From: Qipengyuania sp. HL-TH1
GTDB lineage: Bacteria > Pseudomonadota > Alphaproteobacteria > Sphingomonadales > Sphingomonadaceae
Assembly: GCF_036365825.1 (NCBI RefSeq)
Contig: NZ_CP142675.1
Location: 2,860,501-2,924,500, forward strand
Direction: 5' to 3'
DNA length: 64,000 nucleotides
Part shown: piece after piece, positions 33,496 to 42,824 of the stretch
Layout: each line of letters opens with the position of its first letter
Position numbering within the stretch: the stretch's first letter is position 1
Made by a program: the position numbers and the translations under genes
The notes under the pieces: model-generated
Told to the model about the DNA's origin: nothing
Seen by the model: the letters and a program-made list of their open reading frames with translations, nothing else
The model's database searches: none

Positions 33496-34620
33496 ATGAG
33501 TTCGCGCCGCAAGATCCTCACCGTGTTCGGGACCCGTCCCGAAGCGATCAAGCTGTTCCCGCTGGTGCATGCGCTGGCGGAGGACGAGCGGTTCGACAGC
33601 CGCGTGTGTATCTCGGCGCAGCATCGCGAAATGCTCGACCAGGTGCTCGAGATTGCCGGCATCGTGCCCGATCACGATCTCGACCTGATGACTCCCGGGC
33701 AGACGCTCGATGCGCTGACTGCACGCGCGCTGGTCGAAGTCGGCAGGGTGCTGGACGCGGAACGGCCCGACTGGGTCGTGGTGCAGGGCGATACGACCAC
33801 CGTGATGGCGGGGGCGATCGCCGCCTATTACCGCAAGATACCCGTGTGCCATGTCGAAGCCGGGCTGCGCAGCGGCGATATCCATCATCCCTGGCCCGAA
33901 GAGGTGAACCGCCGCGTCGTCGGCAGCTTCGCCGCGCTGCATTGCGCCCCGACGCAAACCGCGCGCGATGCGCTGCTGCGCGAGAATGTCGAAGCCGCAA
34001 CCGTGCATGTCACCGGCAACACCGTGATCGATGCCCTGCGCTGGGTGACCCAGCGGGTAAGCGAGCAGCCGGCGCTGGCCGCTGGTCTGGCCGAGCTCGA
34101 AGCGCGCTTTGCAGGCAAGCGTATCATCGGCATGACCACCCACCGGCGCGAGAACTTCGGCGAGGGGATGGAGAATATCGCCGCCGCCGTGCAGCGGCTG
34201 GCCGCGCGCGACGATGTCGCGATCATCTTTCCGGTCCATCTCAACCCCAATGTCCGCGCGGTGATGAACGCGCGGCTTGCCGGGCTGGACAATGTCGCGC
34301 TGATCGAGCCGCTCGACTATCCGCATTTCGCCCGGCTGCTCGATATCAGCCATTTGATGCTCACTGACAGCGGCGGGGTACAGGAAGAGGCGCCCGCGCT
34401 GGGCAAGCCGGTGCTGGTCATGCGCGAGACGACCGAGCGCCCCGAAGGCATCGCGGCAGGCACTGCGAAGCTGGTCGGCACCGATCCCGATGCGATCGTG
34501 CGCGAAACCACTCGCCTGCTCGACGACGAGGCCGCCTATGCCGCAATGGCGCGCGCGCATAACCCGTTCGGCGATGGGCATTCGGCGGCGCGGATCGCCG
34601 ATCTGCTCGCCGAGGCCTGA
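33496..34620 (+). CDS. wecB: UDP-N-acetylglucosamine 2-epimerase (non-hydrolysing)
   Basis: The 374-aa enzyme interconverts UDP-GlcNAc and UDP-ManNAc. Family landmarks are 'VFGTRPEAIKLFPLV', 'GDTTTVMAG', 'HVEAGLRSGDIHHPWPEE', 'TTHRRENFGEG' and 'LTDSGGVQEEAPALGKPVLV'. Followed 92 bases later by the UDP-ManNAc dehydrogenase, it would feed UDP-ManNAcA into a surface polysaccharide. No other polysaccharide gene is adjacent. Confidence 0.93.
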   Translation: MSSRRKILTVFGTRPEAIKLFPLVHALAEDERFDSRVCISAQHREMLDQVLEIAGIVPDHDLDLMTPGQTLDALTARALVEVGRVLDAERPDWVVVQGDTTTVMAGAIAAYYRKIPVCHVEAGLRSGDIHHPWPEEVNRRVVGSFAALHCAPTQTARDALLRENVEAATVHVTGNTVIDALRWVTQRVSEQPALAAGLAELEARFAGKRIIGMTTHRRENFGEGMENIAAAVQRLAARDDVAIIFPVHLNPNVRAVMNARLAGLDNVALIEPLDYPHFARLLDISHLMLTDSGGVQEEAPALGKPVLVMRETTERPEGIAAGTAKLVGTDPDAIVRETTRLLDDEAAYAAMARAHNPFGDGHSAARIADLLAEA

Positions 34621-34712
34621 TCCGTCCCGATGCCAGCGCGCGCTTTATCGTTACTGTAAAATTTACCGACCCCCGCTAGCTTCGTAGCCCAAAGGTTCAG
34701 GGAAACACATTC

Positions 34713-35978
34713 ATGCGTGGTGACACCAAGCCCGACGTCTGCGTCATCGGTCTCGGCTATATCGGCTTGCCAACAGCCGCGATTATCGCGCGCGCGGGCT
34801 GCCCGGTGCATGGTGTCGATGTGGCGCAAAGCGTTGTTGACACGATCAATCGCGGCGAAATCCATATCGAGGAGGTCGATCTCGACGGGTTGGTGCAGGC
34901 AGTGGTCCAGCGCGGGCTGCTCAAGGCCTCGACGCAGGTCGCGCCCGCCGACGTCTTCGTGATTGCGGTGCCCACACCTTTCGCGAAGGACGGGCAGCAT
35001 ACGCCCGATACGTCCTATGTCATGGCCGCCGCCGAGCAGGTCGCCGACGTGCTCAAGAAGGGTGACACGGTCATCCTCGAATCGACCTCACCGGTCGGCA
35101 CGACCGAGGCGATGCGCGATGCCATCGCCGCCAAGCGACCCGATCTCGCCATGCCGGGCCTGATCGAGGGACAGCCCGATGTGAGCATCGCCTATTGTCC
35201 CGAGCGCGTGCTGCCGGGGAAGATCCTTGAGGAACTGACGCATAACGACCGCTCGATCGGCGGCATCACCCCGCGCTGCGCGCGCAAGGCACTCGCCTTC
35301 TACAAGCGCTTCGTGAAGGGCGAATGCGTCACCACCGATGTACGCAGCGCCGAAATGACCAAGCTGGTCGAGAACGCCTTCCGCGACGTCAATATCGCCT
35401 TTGCCAACGAGCTTTCGATGATCGCCGACCGGCAGGGGCTCGATGTGTGGGAAGTGATCCGCCTCGCCAATCGTCACCCGCGCGTCAATATCCTCACCCC
35501 CGGCCCCGGTGTGGGCGGGCATTGCATCGCAGTCGACCCGTGGTTCATCGTCCACGGCGCGCCAGACGAGGCGAAGATCATCCGCCAGGCACGCGAGACG
35601 AACGATGCCAAGATGCACCATGTGCTTAGCCGCGCGAAGGCGCTGGCGCAGGCCAATCCGGGGGCTAAGATCGCCTGCCTCGGCCTCGCCTTCAAAGCGA
35701 ATATCGACGATTTCCGCGAAAGCCCGGCACGCTATGTTGCTGCCTCGCTCGCGCGCGAGTTCGGCGAGCGCGTGCAGGTGGTAGAACCCTATGCGGGCGA
35801 ACTGCCGCCCGAGTTTGAGGGCACGAGCGCCGAACTGGTCGATATCGACACTGCGCTGGAAGAATGCGGTGTGCTGGTCACGCTGGTCGATCACGATGTG
35901 TTCAAGGTCATCCCGCCCGAGGAACGCGCCGGCAAGGCGGTCTATGACACGCGCGGGATCTGGCCCGACGTCGCCTGA
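34713..35978 (+). CDS. wecC: UDP-N-acetyl-D-mannosamine dehydrogenase
   Basis: The 421-aa UDP-sugar dehydrogenase oxidises UDP-ManNAc to UDP-ManNAcA with two NAD. An N-terminal Rossmann fold ('CVIGLGYIGLPTAAIIARAG'), the central dimer helix, the catalytic cysteine in 'GPGVGGHCIAVDPWF' and the C-terminal domain beginning 'IACLGLAFKANIDDFRESPA' are present. Specificity for ManNAc rather than Glc is inferred from the adjacent epimerase and from sequence character. Confidence 0.9.
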   Translation: MRGDTKPDVCVIGLGYIGLPTAAIIARAGCPVHGVDVAQSVVDTINRGEIHIEEVDLDGLVQAVVQRGLLKASTQVAPADVFVIAVPTPFAKDGQHTPDTSYVMAAAEQVADVLKKGDTVILESTSPVGTTEAMRDAIAAKRPDLAMPGLIEGQPDVSIAYCPERVLPGKILEELTHNDRSIGGITPRCARKALAFYKRFVKGECVTTDVRSAEMTKLVENAFRDVNIAFANELSMIADRQGLDVWEVIRLANRHPRVNILTPGPGVGGHCIAVDPWFIVHGAPDEAKIIRQARETNDAKMHHVLSRAKALAQANPGAKIACLGLAFKANIDDFRESPARYVAASLAREFGERVQVVEPYAGELPPEFEGTSAELVDIDTALEECGVLVTLVDHDVFKVIPPEERAGKAVYDTRGIWPDVA

Positions 35979-36016
35979 TCAGGCTCTCTGGTCGGCCTCG
36001 CGACGAACCCCTGAAA

Positions 36017-36826
36017 TCACCCCTTGTCGAGCGCGATGTCGGGGGCGTCTTCCTGCTTCATCCCGACCACGTGATAACCGCCGTCGACATGATGCGTCTC
36101 GCCGGTCACGCCCGATGACAGGTCGGACAGCAGATAGAGCCCCGAGCCGCCGACATCGTCGATGGTGATATTGCGTCGCAGCGGCGAATTGAGCTCGTTC
36201 CATTTGAGGATATAGCGGAAATCGCCGATCCCGCTCGCCGCGAGCGTCTTGACCGGACCCGCGCTGAGCGCGTTGACGCGGATGTTCTCGGGGCCGAGGT
36301 CGTTGGCGAGATATTTGACGCTGGTTTCCAGCGCCGCCTTGGCCACGCCCATCACGTTGTAATGCGGAATCACCTTCTCGGCGCCGTAATAGGTCAGTGT
36401 CAGGATCGAACCGCCCTCGGGCATCATCGCGCGTGCGCGCTTGGCCACCGCGACCAGCGAATAGGCGGAGATGTTCATCGTCATCAGGAAATTGTCGAGG
36501 CTGGTGTCGACATACTTCCCGCGCAGCTCGTTCTTGTCCGAGAAGCCGATCGCATGGACCACGAAGTCGATCGTCTCCCAGCGCGATTTGAGCGTGTCGA
36601 AGGCGCGGTCGAGCGCGTCCATGTCCGACACGTCGCATTCGATCAGGAAATCGCTGCCGAGCTGCTCCGCGAGCGGGCCGACCCGCTTCTTGAGCGCTTC
36701 GCCCTGATAGGAGAAGGCCAGTTCGGCCCCATGCGCGCCGAGTTGCTTGGCGATTCCCCAGGCCAGCGACTTGTCGTTGGCGAGGCCCATGATCAGCCCG
36801 CGTTTACCTGCCATCAACCCGCTCAT
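36017..36826 (-). CDS. fabI: Enoyl-ACP reductase (NADH)
   Basis: The 269-aa short-chain dehydrogenase-fold enzyme reduces trans-2-enoyl-ACP in fatty acid synthesis. It has 'KRGLIMGLANDKSLAWGIA' at the start, 'SYQGEALKKRV', and the active-site Tyr-(x6)-Lys in 'YNVMGVAKAALE'. ATG 36826 overlaps the stop of the BrkB-like gene (ATGA), so the two are coupled. A longer open frame that joins both proteins is caused by a frameshift upstream, not by a gene fusion. Confidence 0.93.
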   Translation of the reverse strand: MSGLMAGKRGLIMGLANDKSLAWGIAKQLGAHGAELAFSYQGEALKKRVGPLAEQLGSDFLIECDVSDMDALDRAFDTLKSRWETIDFVVHAIGFSDKNELRGKYVDTSLDNFLMTMNISAYSLVAVAKRARAMMPEGGSILTLTYYGAEKVIPHYNVMGVAKAALETSVKYLANDLGPENIRVNALSAGPVKTLAASGIGDFRYILKWNELNSPLRRNITIDDVGGSGLYLLSDLSSGVTGETHHVDGGYHVVGMKQEDAPDIALDKG

Positions 36827-37831
36827 GCAGCGTGCTCCTCTTCTGCCATTTCCCGCGCCAGCGCTGCCCGACGCGCATCGTCGGCCTCGCTCACCTGGCA
36901 CAATTCCTCTTCGGGCGTTTCGGCCAGCGCCGCGTTCAGCTCTGCGCCGATAACCACCCCGAGCCCGACAAGCCAGAAGAAAGAACAACACGATCATCAC
37001 GCCCGCAAGCCCGCCATAGGTGAGATCGTAGGAGAAGAAATTGCGCAGCACTGCCGGCATGATCGTGGTCACCGCGATCCACCACAGCGTCGTCAGCAAT
37101 ACGCCGGGCCATTTGGGATAGCGTTGGCGGCGGTATTTCGACGGGGTGAGCGAATAGAAGATCAGGTAGAGCGAGCCGAACAGGCCCAGCGCGGGGACGA
37201 TCCGCGTCAGGCGCAGGTCGGATACGCGGTCGATCAGCTGCGGGAAATAGGCTTCGATAACCTCCTGGGCGGTGCCGATCAGGAATTGCGCGATCAGGCT
37301 GAGCAACAGCAGGAAAACCGCGGCGAGGATCACCCCCGACGACAGCAGGCGGTATTTCCAGAAGGCCTGCGTGGCATGCGTGCCATAGGCGCGGCGCAGG
37401 ATGTCGCGGATGGTTTCGACCAGGCTGCCCACCGTCCATAGCCCGATCAGCGCACCGACCCACAGCAGCCAGCCGCTGCGCGCCTCGATCACATCGCGCG
37501 CGACGGGTTCGATGACATTGCCGACCATCGGGGGCAGCGCGTAGAGCACCGCATTGATCGTCGCCGCGCGTTCGGCCTCTTCGCCGATGGCGGAGAAAAC
37601 CGCCGCGCCGAGGATGAAGAAGGGGAAGATCGCCAGCATCGACAGATAGGCAAGGTTGCCTGCGTGGATGAAGCCATCGTTATAAGTGCCGACAATGGTC
37701 CGCTTGGTGATTTCCCAGCCCCGTGTGCCGGGGCCCATGTGCCGCTGGATGCGGCCGCGCAGATCGCGCGCCTCCTTCCGCCGCTGTTCGGGGGAGAGCG
37801 AGTGAATCTCGCGTTCCTGGCCTTCCGGCAT
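36823..37831 (-). pseudogene. YihY/BrkB-family membrane protein with apparent frameshift
   Basis: The first 285 or so residues are a normal YihY/BrkB protein with six hydrophobic helices ('FIHAGNLAYLSMLAIFPFFI' near the start, 'YDLTYGGLAGVMIVLFF' near the end). After this point the frame changes: the expected ending 'LVGLGVVIGAELNAALAETP' through 'EMAEEEHAA' is encoded one frame over and ends in a TGA that overlaps the fabI ATG. The break falls at AGAAGAAAGAAC (36975-36986, plus strand), where four extra bases of a GAAA-like repeat explain the shift. It may be an error, a real inactivation, or slippage. ATG 37831 is preferred to the TTG at 37846. Confidence 0.75.
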
Positions 37832-37849
37832 GGGTTGTGGCGACAAGGA

Positions 37850-38800
37850 CTAAACCCCGAGCTTGCTCCGCGGATCGCTCTCGTCCTTCCACCCATCGAG
37901 CCGCTTGGCAAGCTCGTCGAGATCGTCGGGCAGCTGGATTTCAAGCGTCACCAATTGGTCGCCGCGGGTCCCGTTCTTGCGTGAAAAGCCCTTGCCTTTG
38001 AGCCGCAGGACGGTGCCGCCATGCGTGCCGGGCTTGATGGTCATCATCACCGGTCCGTCGACTGTGGGGACGCGAACCTTGCCGCCGTTCACCGCCTCGT
38101 CGAGCGTGATCGGCAGGTCGAAGCGCACATCGTCGCCTTCGCGGCGATAGAGCGCATGCCGGTCGATCGCGATGGTGACGAGCCCGTCGCCGGCGCCGCC
38201 AGGGCCCCGCTCGCCCTTGCCCTTGAGCCGCATCTGCGTCCCGTCCTCGACCCCCTTGGGCAGTTTGAGGTCGATCGTCTTGCCGTCGGACAGCGTGATT
38301 CGCTGGTCCTTGAGCGTGGCCGCATCGACAAAGGGAACGCGCAGCTTGTAGGCGATGTCCGCGCCTTTCTGGGGCGGGCGGCGATGCTGCGCACCGCCGA
38401 ACGGGCTGCCGCCGGAGCGCGCCTGCGGCCCGCGGCCACCAAACAGGCCTTCGAAAATATCACCCAGATCGACTTCTTCGCCGCCGAAGCCCTGCATGTC
38501 CTCGGCGCGAAACCCGCGCTGGCCGCCATTGGGGCGGAAACCGCCGCCACCGCCCATGCCCGCAAAGGGATTGGCGGGATTGCCGTCGGCATCGATTTCG
38601 CCGCGGTCGAATTGGGCGCGCTTGTCCTTGTCGGACAGCAGGTGATAGGCATTGGTCGCCTGGCTGAAGCGCTCCGAAGCGTTGGGGTTGTCCTTGTTAC
38701 GGTCGGGATGCAGTTCCTTGGCGAGCGTGCGATAGGCGCTCTTGATGTCCTTTTCGGACGCATTGCGCGGGACGCCAAGGATGGAATAGGGATCGGCCAT
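37850..38800 (-). CDS. DnaJ/CbpA-like co-chaperone
   Basis: The 316-aa protein has a J domain (residues 1-70, '[18 protein letters not shown]' with HPD), a Gly/Phe-rich linker with 'FEGLFGGRG', and a C-terminal DnaJ substrate-binding domain, but no zinc-finger cysteines. That makes it a class II J-protein (CbpA type) working with DnaK. It is upstream of the BrkB-fabI pair with an 18-base gap. Confidence 0.9.
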   Translation of the reverse strand: MADPYSILGVPRNASEKDIKSAYRTLAKELHPDRNKDNPNASERFSQATNAYHLLSDKDKRAQFDRGEIDADGNPANPFAGMGGGGGFRPNGGQRGFRAEDMQGFGGEEVDLGDIFEGLFGGRGPQARSGGSPFGGAQHRRPPQKGADIAYKLRVPFVDAATLKDQRITLSDGKTIDLKLPKGVEDGTQMRLKGKGERGPGGAGDGLVTIAIDRHALYRREGDDVRFDLPITLDEAVNGGKVRVPTVDGPVMMTIKPGTHGGTVLRLKGKGFSRKNGTRGDQLVTLEIQLPDDLDELAKRLDGWKDESDPRSKLGV

Positions 38801-38991
38801 GGCGTGTTAGCTAGGCACAACAGCGGCGTGGTGCAAGCGCGGGCGGTTTCCTACCGCGCGCATTGGCGATAGGGGACGGCTGATGAATGGCAATTCGGTC
38901 CTCCTTGCAGTCGTTTCCGGGCAAAAACGGGCCGCGCCGCGTTTTGCTCCTGAACCCTGTTCCATGTGTTCCAGATTGTAGGAAAGCCCCG

Positions 38992-39600
38992 ATGGAAACC
39001 GACCAGAGCGCGATCCCGCCCAGCGATCCTTTCGCGCTGTTCGAAGTGTGGTTCGCCGAGGCGCGCGAGAGCGAGCCCAACGATGCCAATGCGATGGCGC
39101 TGGCGACGGCGTCGCCCGATGGCTTCCCGTCGGTCCGCATGGTGCTGCTCAAGGGCTACGGGGCGGACGGTTTCGTGTTCTACACCAACGCCGAAAGCCA
39201 CAAGGGCGAGCAGATCCGCGCCAACATGCGCGCGGCGCTGCTGTTCCACTGGAAAAGCCTGCGCCGCCAGATCCGCATCGAAGGCCCGCTCGAAGAAGTC
39301 GGCGAGGAAGAGGCAGATGCCTATTTCCATTCGCGCCCGCGCGTGTCGCAGATCGGCTCGGCGGCAAGCGACCAGTCGCGTCCACTGCTCGACCGCCAGC
39401 TCTATGTCGACCGGGTCGCCGCGCTCGAGGAGCGCTATCCTGAAGGCGACATTCCGCGTCCGCCGCATTGGACGGGTTTTCGCCTGAGCCCGCGCCGGAT
39501 CGAGTTCTGGCGCGACCGCGAATACCGCCTTCACGACCGCCGGCTGTTTGCGCGCGAGAGCGCTGAGGATGCGTGGTCGAACACGCTGCTCTACCCATGA
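38992..39600 (+). CDS. pdxH: Pyridoxamine 5'-phosphate oxidase
   Basis: The 202-aa FMN enzyme oxidises pyridoxine or pyridoxamine phosphate to pyridoxal 5'-phosphate. It shows 'MALATASPDGFPSVRMVLLK', 'FYTNAESHKGEQIRAN', 'ALLFHWKSLRRQIRIEG' and 'WTGFRLSPRRIEFW'. ATG 38992 follows AGGAAAG at good spacing; a start at 38887 adds no conserved sequence. It overlaps the CDF gene by ATGA. Confidence 0.94.
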   Translation: METDQSAIPPSDPFALFEVWFAEARESEPNDANAMALATASPDGFPSVRMVLLKGYGADGFVFYTNAESHKGEQIRANMRAALLFHWKSLRRQIRIEGPLEEVGEEEADAYFHSRPRVSQIGSAASDQSRPLLDRQLYVDRVAALEERYPEGDIPRPPHWTGFRLSPRRIEFWRDREYRLHDRRLFARESAEDAWSNTLLYP

Positions 39601-40532
39601 GCGAGAGAAGCGCCCGGCTGGCCCGCTCGGCGGCGATGGCGTCGATTACGGTCGCGCTGGTGCTGGTCGCGCTCAAGAGCTGGGCGAGCTGGCGCACCGG
39701 TTCGACCGCTATGCTCGGCAGCCTTGCCGATTCGGCGCTCGACCTGATCGCCAGCCTCGCCACGCTGACCGGCGTGTGGATCGCGTCGATGCCCGCCGAC
39801 GAGGACCACCGCTTCGGGCACGGCAAGGCAGAGGCGCTGGCGGCGATCTTCCAGATCATGCTCATCGTCCTGTCGGCTTTCGGCATCGCGGCGCGCGCGG
39901 TGACGCAGCTGGCGGGCGGTGGCGAGACTGCCGCTGCGGCGGAAGGCATCGGGGTGTCGCTTGTCGCTATCGTGCTGACCTTCGCGCTGCTCGGCTGGCA
40001 AAGCTACGTGATGCGCCGGACGCGCAGCCTCGCAATCCAGACCGATCACTTGCATTACAAATCCGACCTGTTGCTCAATCTGGCAGTGATCCTCGCGCTG
40101 GTGCTCGATCAATATGCGGGTATCGGCATGGCCGATCCGCTGTTCGGACTCGCCATTGCGGCCTGGCTCGGCTGGGGCGCATGGCGCGGGGCGAGTGACG
40201 CGGTCGACGACCTGATGGACCGCGAATGGCCCGAGGACAGGCGGCTGGCCTTCGTCGAGGCGGCCGCGCGCCATCCCGAGCTTTCCAACCTCCACGATCT
40301 GCGCACGCGCACCAGCGGCAATCGCGATTTCGTCCAGTTCCATGTCGACCTGCCGCCGTTGATGACGATCGAGGAAGCGCACGCGATCACCGATCGGGTC
40401 GAGGACGATTTGCGGCGCCAGTTCCCCGGAACCGAATTGCTGATCCACATCGACCCCGAAGGCCATGTCGACGAGCCCGACAATCCGCTGGTCGAGGACA
40501 ATGAATTCGCCAAGCTCGACAAGGACGCATGA
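39597..40532 (+). CDS. Cation diffusion facilitator (CDF) metal exporter
   Basis: The 311-aa protein has six membrane helices and a cytoplasmic C-terminal domain. Metal-site residues are visible in 'GSLADSALDLIASLATL' and 'HRFGHGKAEALAA', and in 'DHLHYKSDLLLNLAV'. It resembles FieF/YiiP, which exports Zn2+ or Fe2+ against protons. The ion cannot be fixed from sequence alone. It is coupled by short overlaps to pdxH and to the PhzF gene. Confidence 0.9.
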   Translation: MSERSARLARSAAMASITVALVLVALKSWASWRTGSTAMLGSLADSALDLIASLATLTGVWIASMPADEDHRFGHGKAEALAAIFQIMLIVLSAFGIAARAVTQLAGGGETAAAAEGIGVSLVAIVLTFALLGWQSYVMRRTRSLAIQTDHLHYKSDLLLNLAVILALVLDQYAGIGMADPLFGLAIAAWLGWGAWRGASDAVDDLMDREWPEDRRLAFVEAAARHPELSNLHDLRTRTSGNRDFVQFHVDLPPLMTIEEAHAITDRVEDDLRRQFPGTELLIHIDPEGHVDEPDNPLVEDNEFAKLDKDA

Positions 40533-41326
40533 GCCGAGCGCTGCCCTATTGGCATGTCGATGCCTTCACCGACCGCGCCTTCGGCGGCAACCAGGCCGCG
40601 GTGGTCCCGCTCGACGACTGGTTCGAAGACGATCTGCTGCTCGCGATCGCGGGTGAGAACAATTTCGCCGAAACCGCCTTCTGCGTCCGCGATACCAGCG
40701 GCGAAGCCGACTGGGATCTGCGCTGGTTCACGCCGGTCGAGGAAGTAAGGTTATGCGGCCACGCAACGCTCGCCAGCGGACATGTGCTGCTGGGACGCGA
40801 TGGCGGCGAACGGGTGCGCTTTCGCACGCGGCGGGCGGGCACGATCGAAGTGGCGCGGGCTGGGACGGGGTACGAGCTTGCTTTACCGCTGATCCGGACC
40901 GAGCCGGGCGAGTGGGCCGAAGCCGTCCAACTGCTCGGTGCGCAGCCGCAGGAGGTCTGGCTCCATCCCGATGGCTACGGGGTCTATCTGTTCGCCAGCG
41001 AGGATGCTGTACGTGCGCTCGATCCCGATCTGCGCGCGCTGGGGGCGCTTGGGAGCGACCAGTTCATCTGCACCGCACCCGGCAGCGATACCGATGTGGT
41101 CAGCCGCGTGTTCGTGCCCGGCGCGGGCGTCGATGAAGACAGCTTCACCGGCTCGGCGCATGCCGTGCTGACCCATTTCTGGACCGAGCGGCTCGGGCGC
41201 GACAGCTTCACCGCCTACCAGGCGTCGCGGCGCGGCGGGCAGGCGGTTTGCCGCCGCGATGGCGAGCGCGCGGTTTTGTCGGGCCACTGCGTGACCGTGG
41301 TCGAGGGCCGGTTCTTCCTGCCCTAG
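40529..41326 (+). CDS. PhzF-family isomerase-like protein
   Basis: The 265-aa protein has the two-lobed diaminopimelate-epimerase-like PhzF fold: 'VDAFTDRAFGGNQAAVVPLD', 'ENNFAETAFCV', 'LCGHATLASGHVLL' and 'DEDSFTGSAHAVLTHFW'. PhzF itself isomerises a phenazine precursor, but most homologues act in unknown pathways and no phenazine genes are here. It starts inside the end of the CDF gene (ATGA) and ends in CTAG shared with the convergent hydrolase gene. Confidence 0.85.
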   Translation: MSRALPYWHVDAFTDRAFGGNQAAVVPLDDWFEDDLLLAIAGENNFAETAFCVRDTSGEADWDLRWFTPVEEVRLCGHATLASGHVLLGRDGGERVRFRTRRAGTIEVARAGTGYELALPLIRTEPGEWAEAVQLLGAQPQEVWLHPDGYGVYLFASEDAVRALDPDLRALGALGSDQFICTAPGSDTDVVSRVFVPGAGVDEDSFTGSAHAVLTHFWTERLGRDSFTAYQASRRGGQAVCRRDGERAVLSGHCVTVVEGRFFLP

Positions 41327-42450
41327 GTTTCGGGGTAAAGCTCGACCACGTCGGCCAGTTGCTGGAGCATGGCGCGGCGTTCGTCGGCATTCGAATGGCC
41401 CAGCCGGACCACGGTCAGCTTCTGTGTCGGCGAGACGAAGACATATTGGCCCATGTGTCCGATCATCGAGAACGCGCTCTCGGGTGCCCGGTCGGGAAAC
41501 AGCGGGTGCTGCTCTTCCCCCGTGGGGCGGTTGAGCCAGGTCTGCAGTCCGTAATGCGGGCTCTGGGGGCTGGGTTCGACCATCTCTTCGACCCATGCGC
41601 GCGGAACCAGCTGTTCGCCGCGATAGGAGCCCTTGTTGCGCAGCAATTCGCCCAGCTTGGCCCAGTCGCGCGCCGTTGCGTGGATCAGGCTCCCGCCGAT
41701 CAGCGTCCCCGCGCGGTCGAATTCGGGCACCACCGAGGTCATCCCGAGCGGCGCGAACAGGCGCGCATCGAGATAATCCGCCACCGCCTTGCGCCGGACA
41801 TCGGGGTCGGTGCTGTCGGTCAGCGCCCGGGCGGCAATATCGGCGAGGATCACGGTGGTGTTGGAGGAATATTCGAACTGCGCGCCCGGCTCCGCCTCGA
41901 GCGGCTGCGCGGTGGCGTAATCGGCCATGTCGTCGCGCCCGTCGAGGAAAAGCATGCGGACCTCGCCGCTCTCATAGGGCGGGTCGCTCGCTTCGGAATG
42001 TTCGAGCCCGCTACGCATCTGCAGCAGGTGGCGCAGGGTGATCTCGGCGCGCGGATCGCCCGTCCGCTCCCAGCGCGGCACGGGGGCGGGCGCGTCGAGC
42101 CGCAATTGTCCGTCGGCGACAAGCATGCCGATCATCACCGCGGTAACCGTCTTGGCCATCGACCAGCTGACGAAGCGCGTGTCCTTGTCATAGCCGGGGG
42201 CATAGCGTTCCACCGCGAGGGCGCCGCCGTGATAGACAACCAGCGCGCGGGTCTCGCCCAGTCCGTCGAGCGTGAACAATTCGTCCGCTGCACGCGCCAG
42301 TGCCCGGGTCGGCGCGCCCGGGTCCTCGGTTACCGCGGCGAGCGCTTCCTCGCTCAGCGGAGGCTCCTCCGCCGGACCGGGGGAGCCGCAGGACGCAAGG
42401 CTTGAGGTGGCGAGGGCAAGCGCGATAAGGGAGGCGGGCCGCATGATCAT
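41323..42450 (-). CDS. Serine hydrolase lipoprotein (beta-lactamase/class C fold)
   Basis: The 375-aa protein has a lipoprotein signal peptide with the lipobox LASC around residue 20, then a class C beta-lactamase-like domain: the nucleophile serine and lysine in 'SWSMAKTVTAV' (SxxK), and tyrosine in 'YSSNTTVILADI' (YxN). It is an outer- or inner-membrane-anchored esterase, peptidase or D-Ala-D-Ala-type hydrolase; true beta-lactamase activity is unlikely to be its main role. The next gene upstream is divergent, only 29 bases away. Confidence 0.85.
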   Translation of the reverse strand: MIMRPASLIALALATSSLASCGSPGPAEEPPLSEEALAAVTEDPGAPTRALARAADELFTLDGLGETRALVVYHGGALAVERYAPGYDKDTRFVSWSMAKTVTAVMIGMLVADGQLRLDAPAPVPRWERTGDPRAEITLRHLLQMRSGLEHSEASDPPYESGEVRMLFLDGRDDMADYATAQPLEAEPGAQFEYSSNTTVILADIAARALTDSTDPDVRRKAVADYLDARLFAPLGMTSVVPEFDRAGTLIGGSLIHATARDWAKLGELLRNKGSYRGEQLVPRAWVEEMVEPSPQSPHYGLQTWLNRPTGEEQHPLFPDRAPESAFSMIGHMGQYVFVSPTQKLTVVRLGHSNADERRAMLQQLADVVELYPET

Positions 42451-42479
42451 GCGGCGTCACTCGCACGAAGGAATCCCGC

Positions 42480-42824
42480 TTGGCAACGGCCAAAACACGC
42501 TCCCGCTTTTCGCGCCGCTGGTTGTGGCTGGTCCCGCTGGTCGCCATCCTGCTCGGCGTCGCCTGGTTCGCCTGGGGCGATGGCCTGCGCAAGACCGGCG
42601 GCGTCGGCTCCGCCTATGCAGCGCGGGTCGGCTGTTCCTGTCGCTTCGTTGCCGGGCGCAGCCTCGAGGATTGCGCCAAGGACAAGCTGGAAGGGATGGA
42701 GCTCATCTCGCTCAGCGAGAATGTGGCGGCGAAAAGCGTAACCGCCTCGATTCCCTTCGTCGCGTCTGACACCGCCAGCTACCGCGAAGGCTATGGCTGC
42801 GTGCTGCAGGAGTGGGAAGGCTAG
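42480..42824 (+). CDS. Small membrane protein of unknown function, TTG start
   Basis: I do not recognise a family. The 114-aa protein is read from TTG 42480, seven bases after AAGGA. It has a basic N-terminus, one membrane helix ('[19 protein letters not shown]', residues 14-32) and a small periplasmic domain with four cysteines (CSC, C, C). The segment '[19 protein letters not shown]' and the ending '[11 protein letters not shown]' look like a compact disulfide domain. It is divergent from the serine hydrolase at 29 bases and convergent with mnmA (shared CTAG). Confidence 0.65.
   Translation: MATAKTRSRFSRRWLWLVPLVAILLGVAWFAWGDGLRKTGGVGSAYAARVGCSCRFVAGRSLEDCAKDKLEGMELISLSENVAAKSVTASIPFVASDTASYREGYGCVLQEWEG

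Noticed and set aside
36017..37846. Single 609-codon frame joining a BrkB-like protein to FabI, as if a gene fusion.
   Set aside because: The junction sequence is Arg/Gly-rich nonsense, while the true BrkB ending and a normal FabI start are visible in overlapping frames, so it is a frameshift product.
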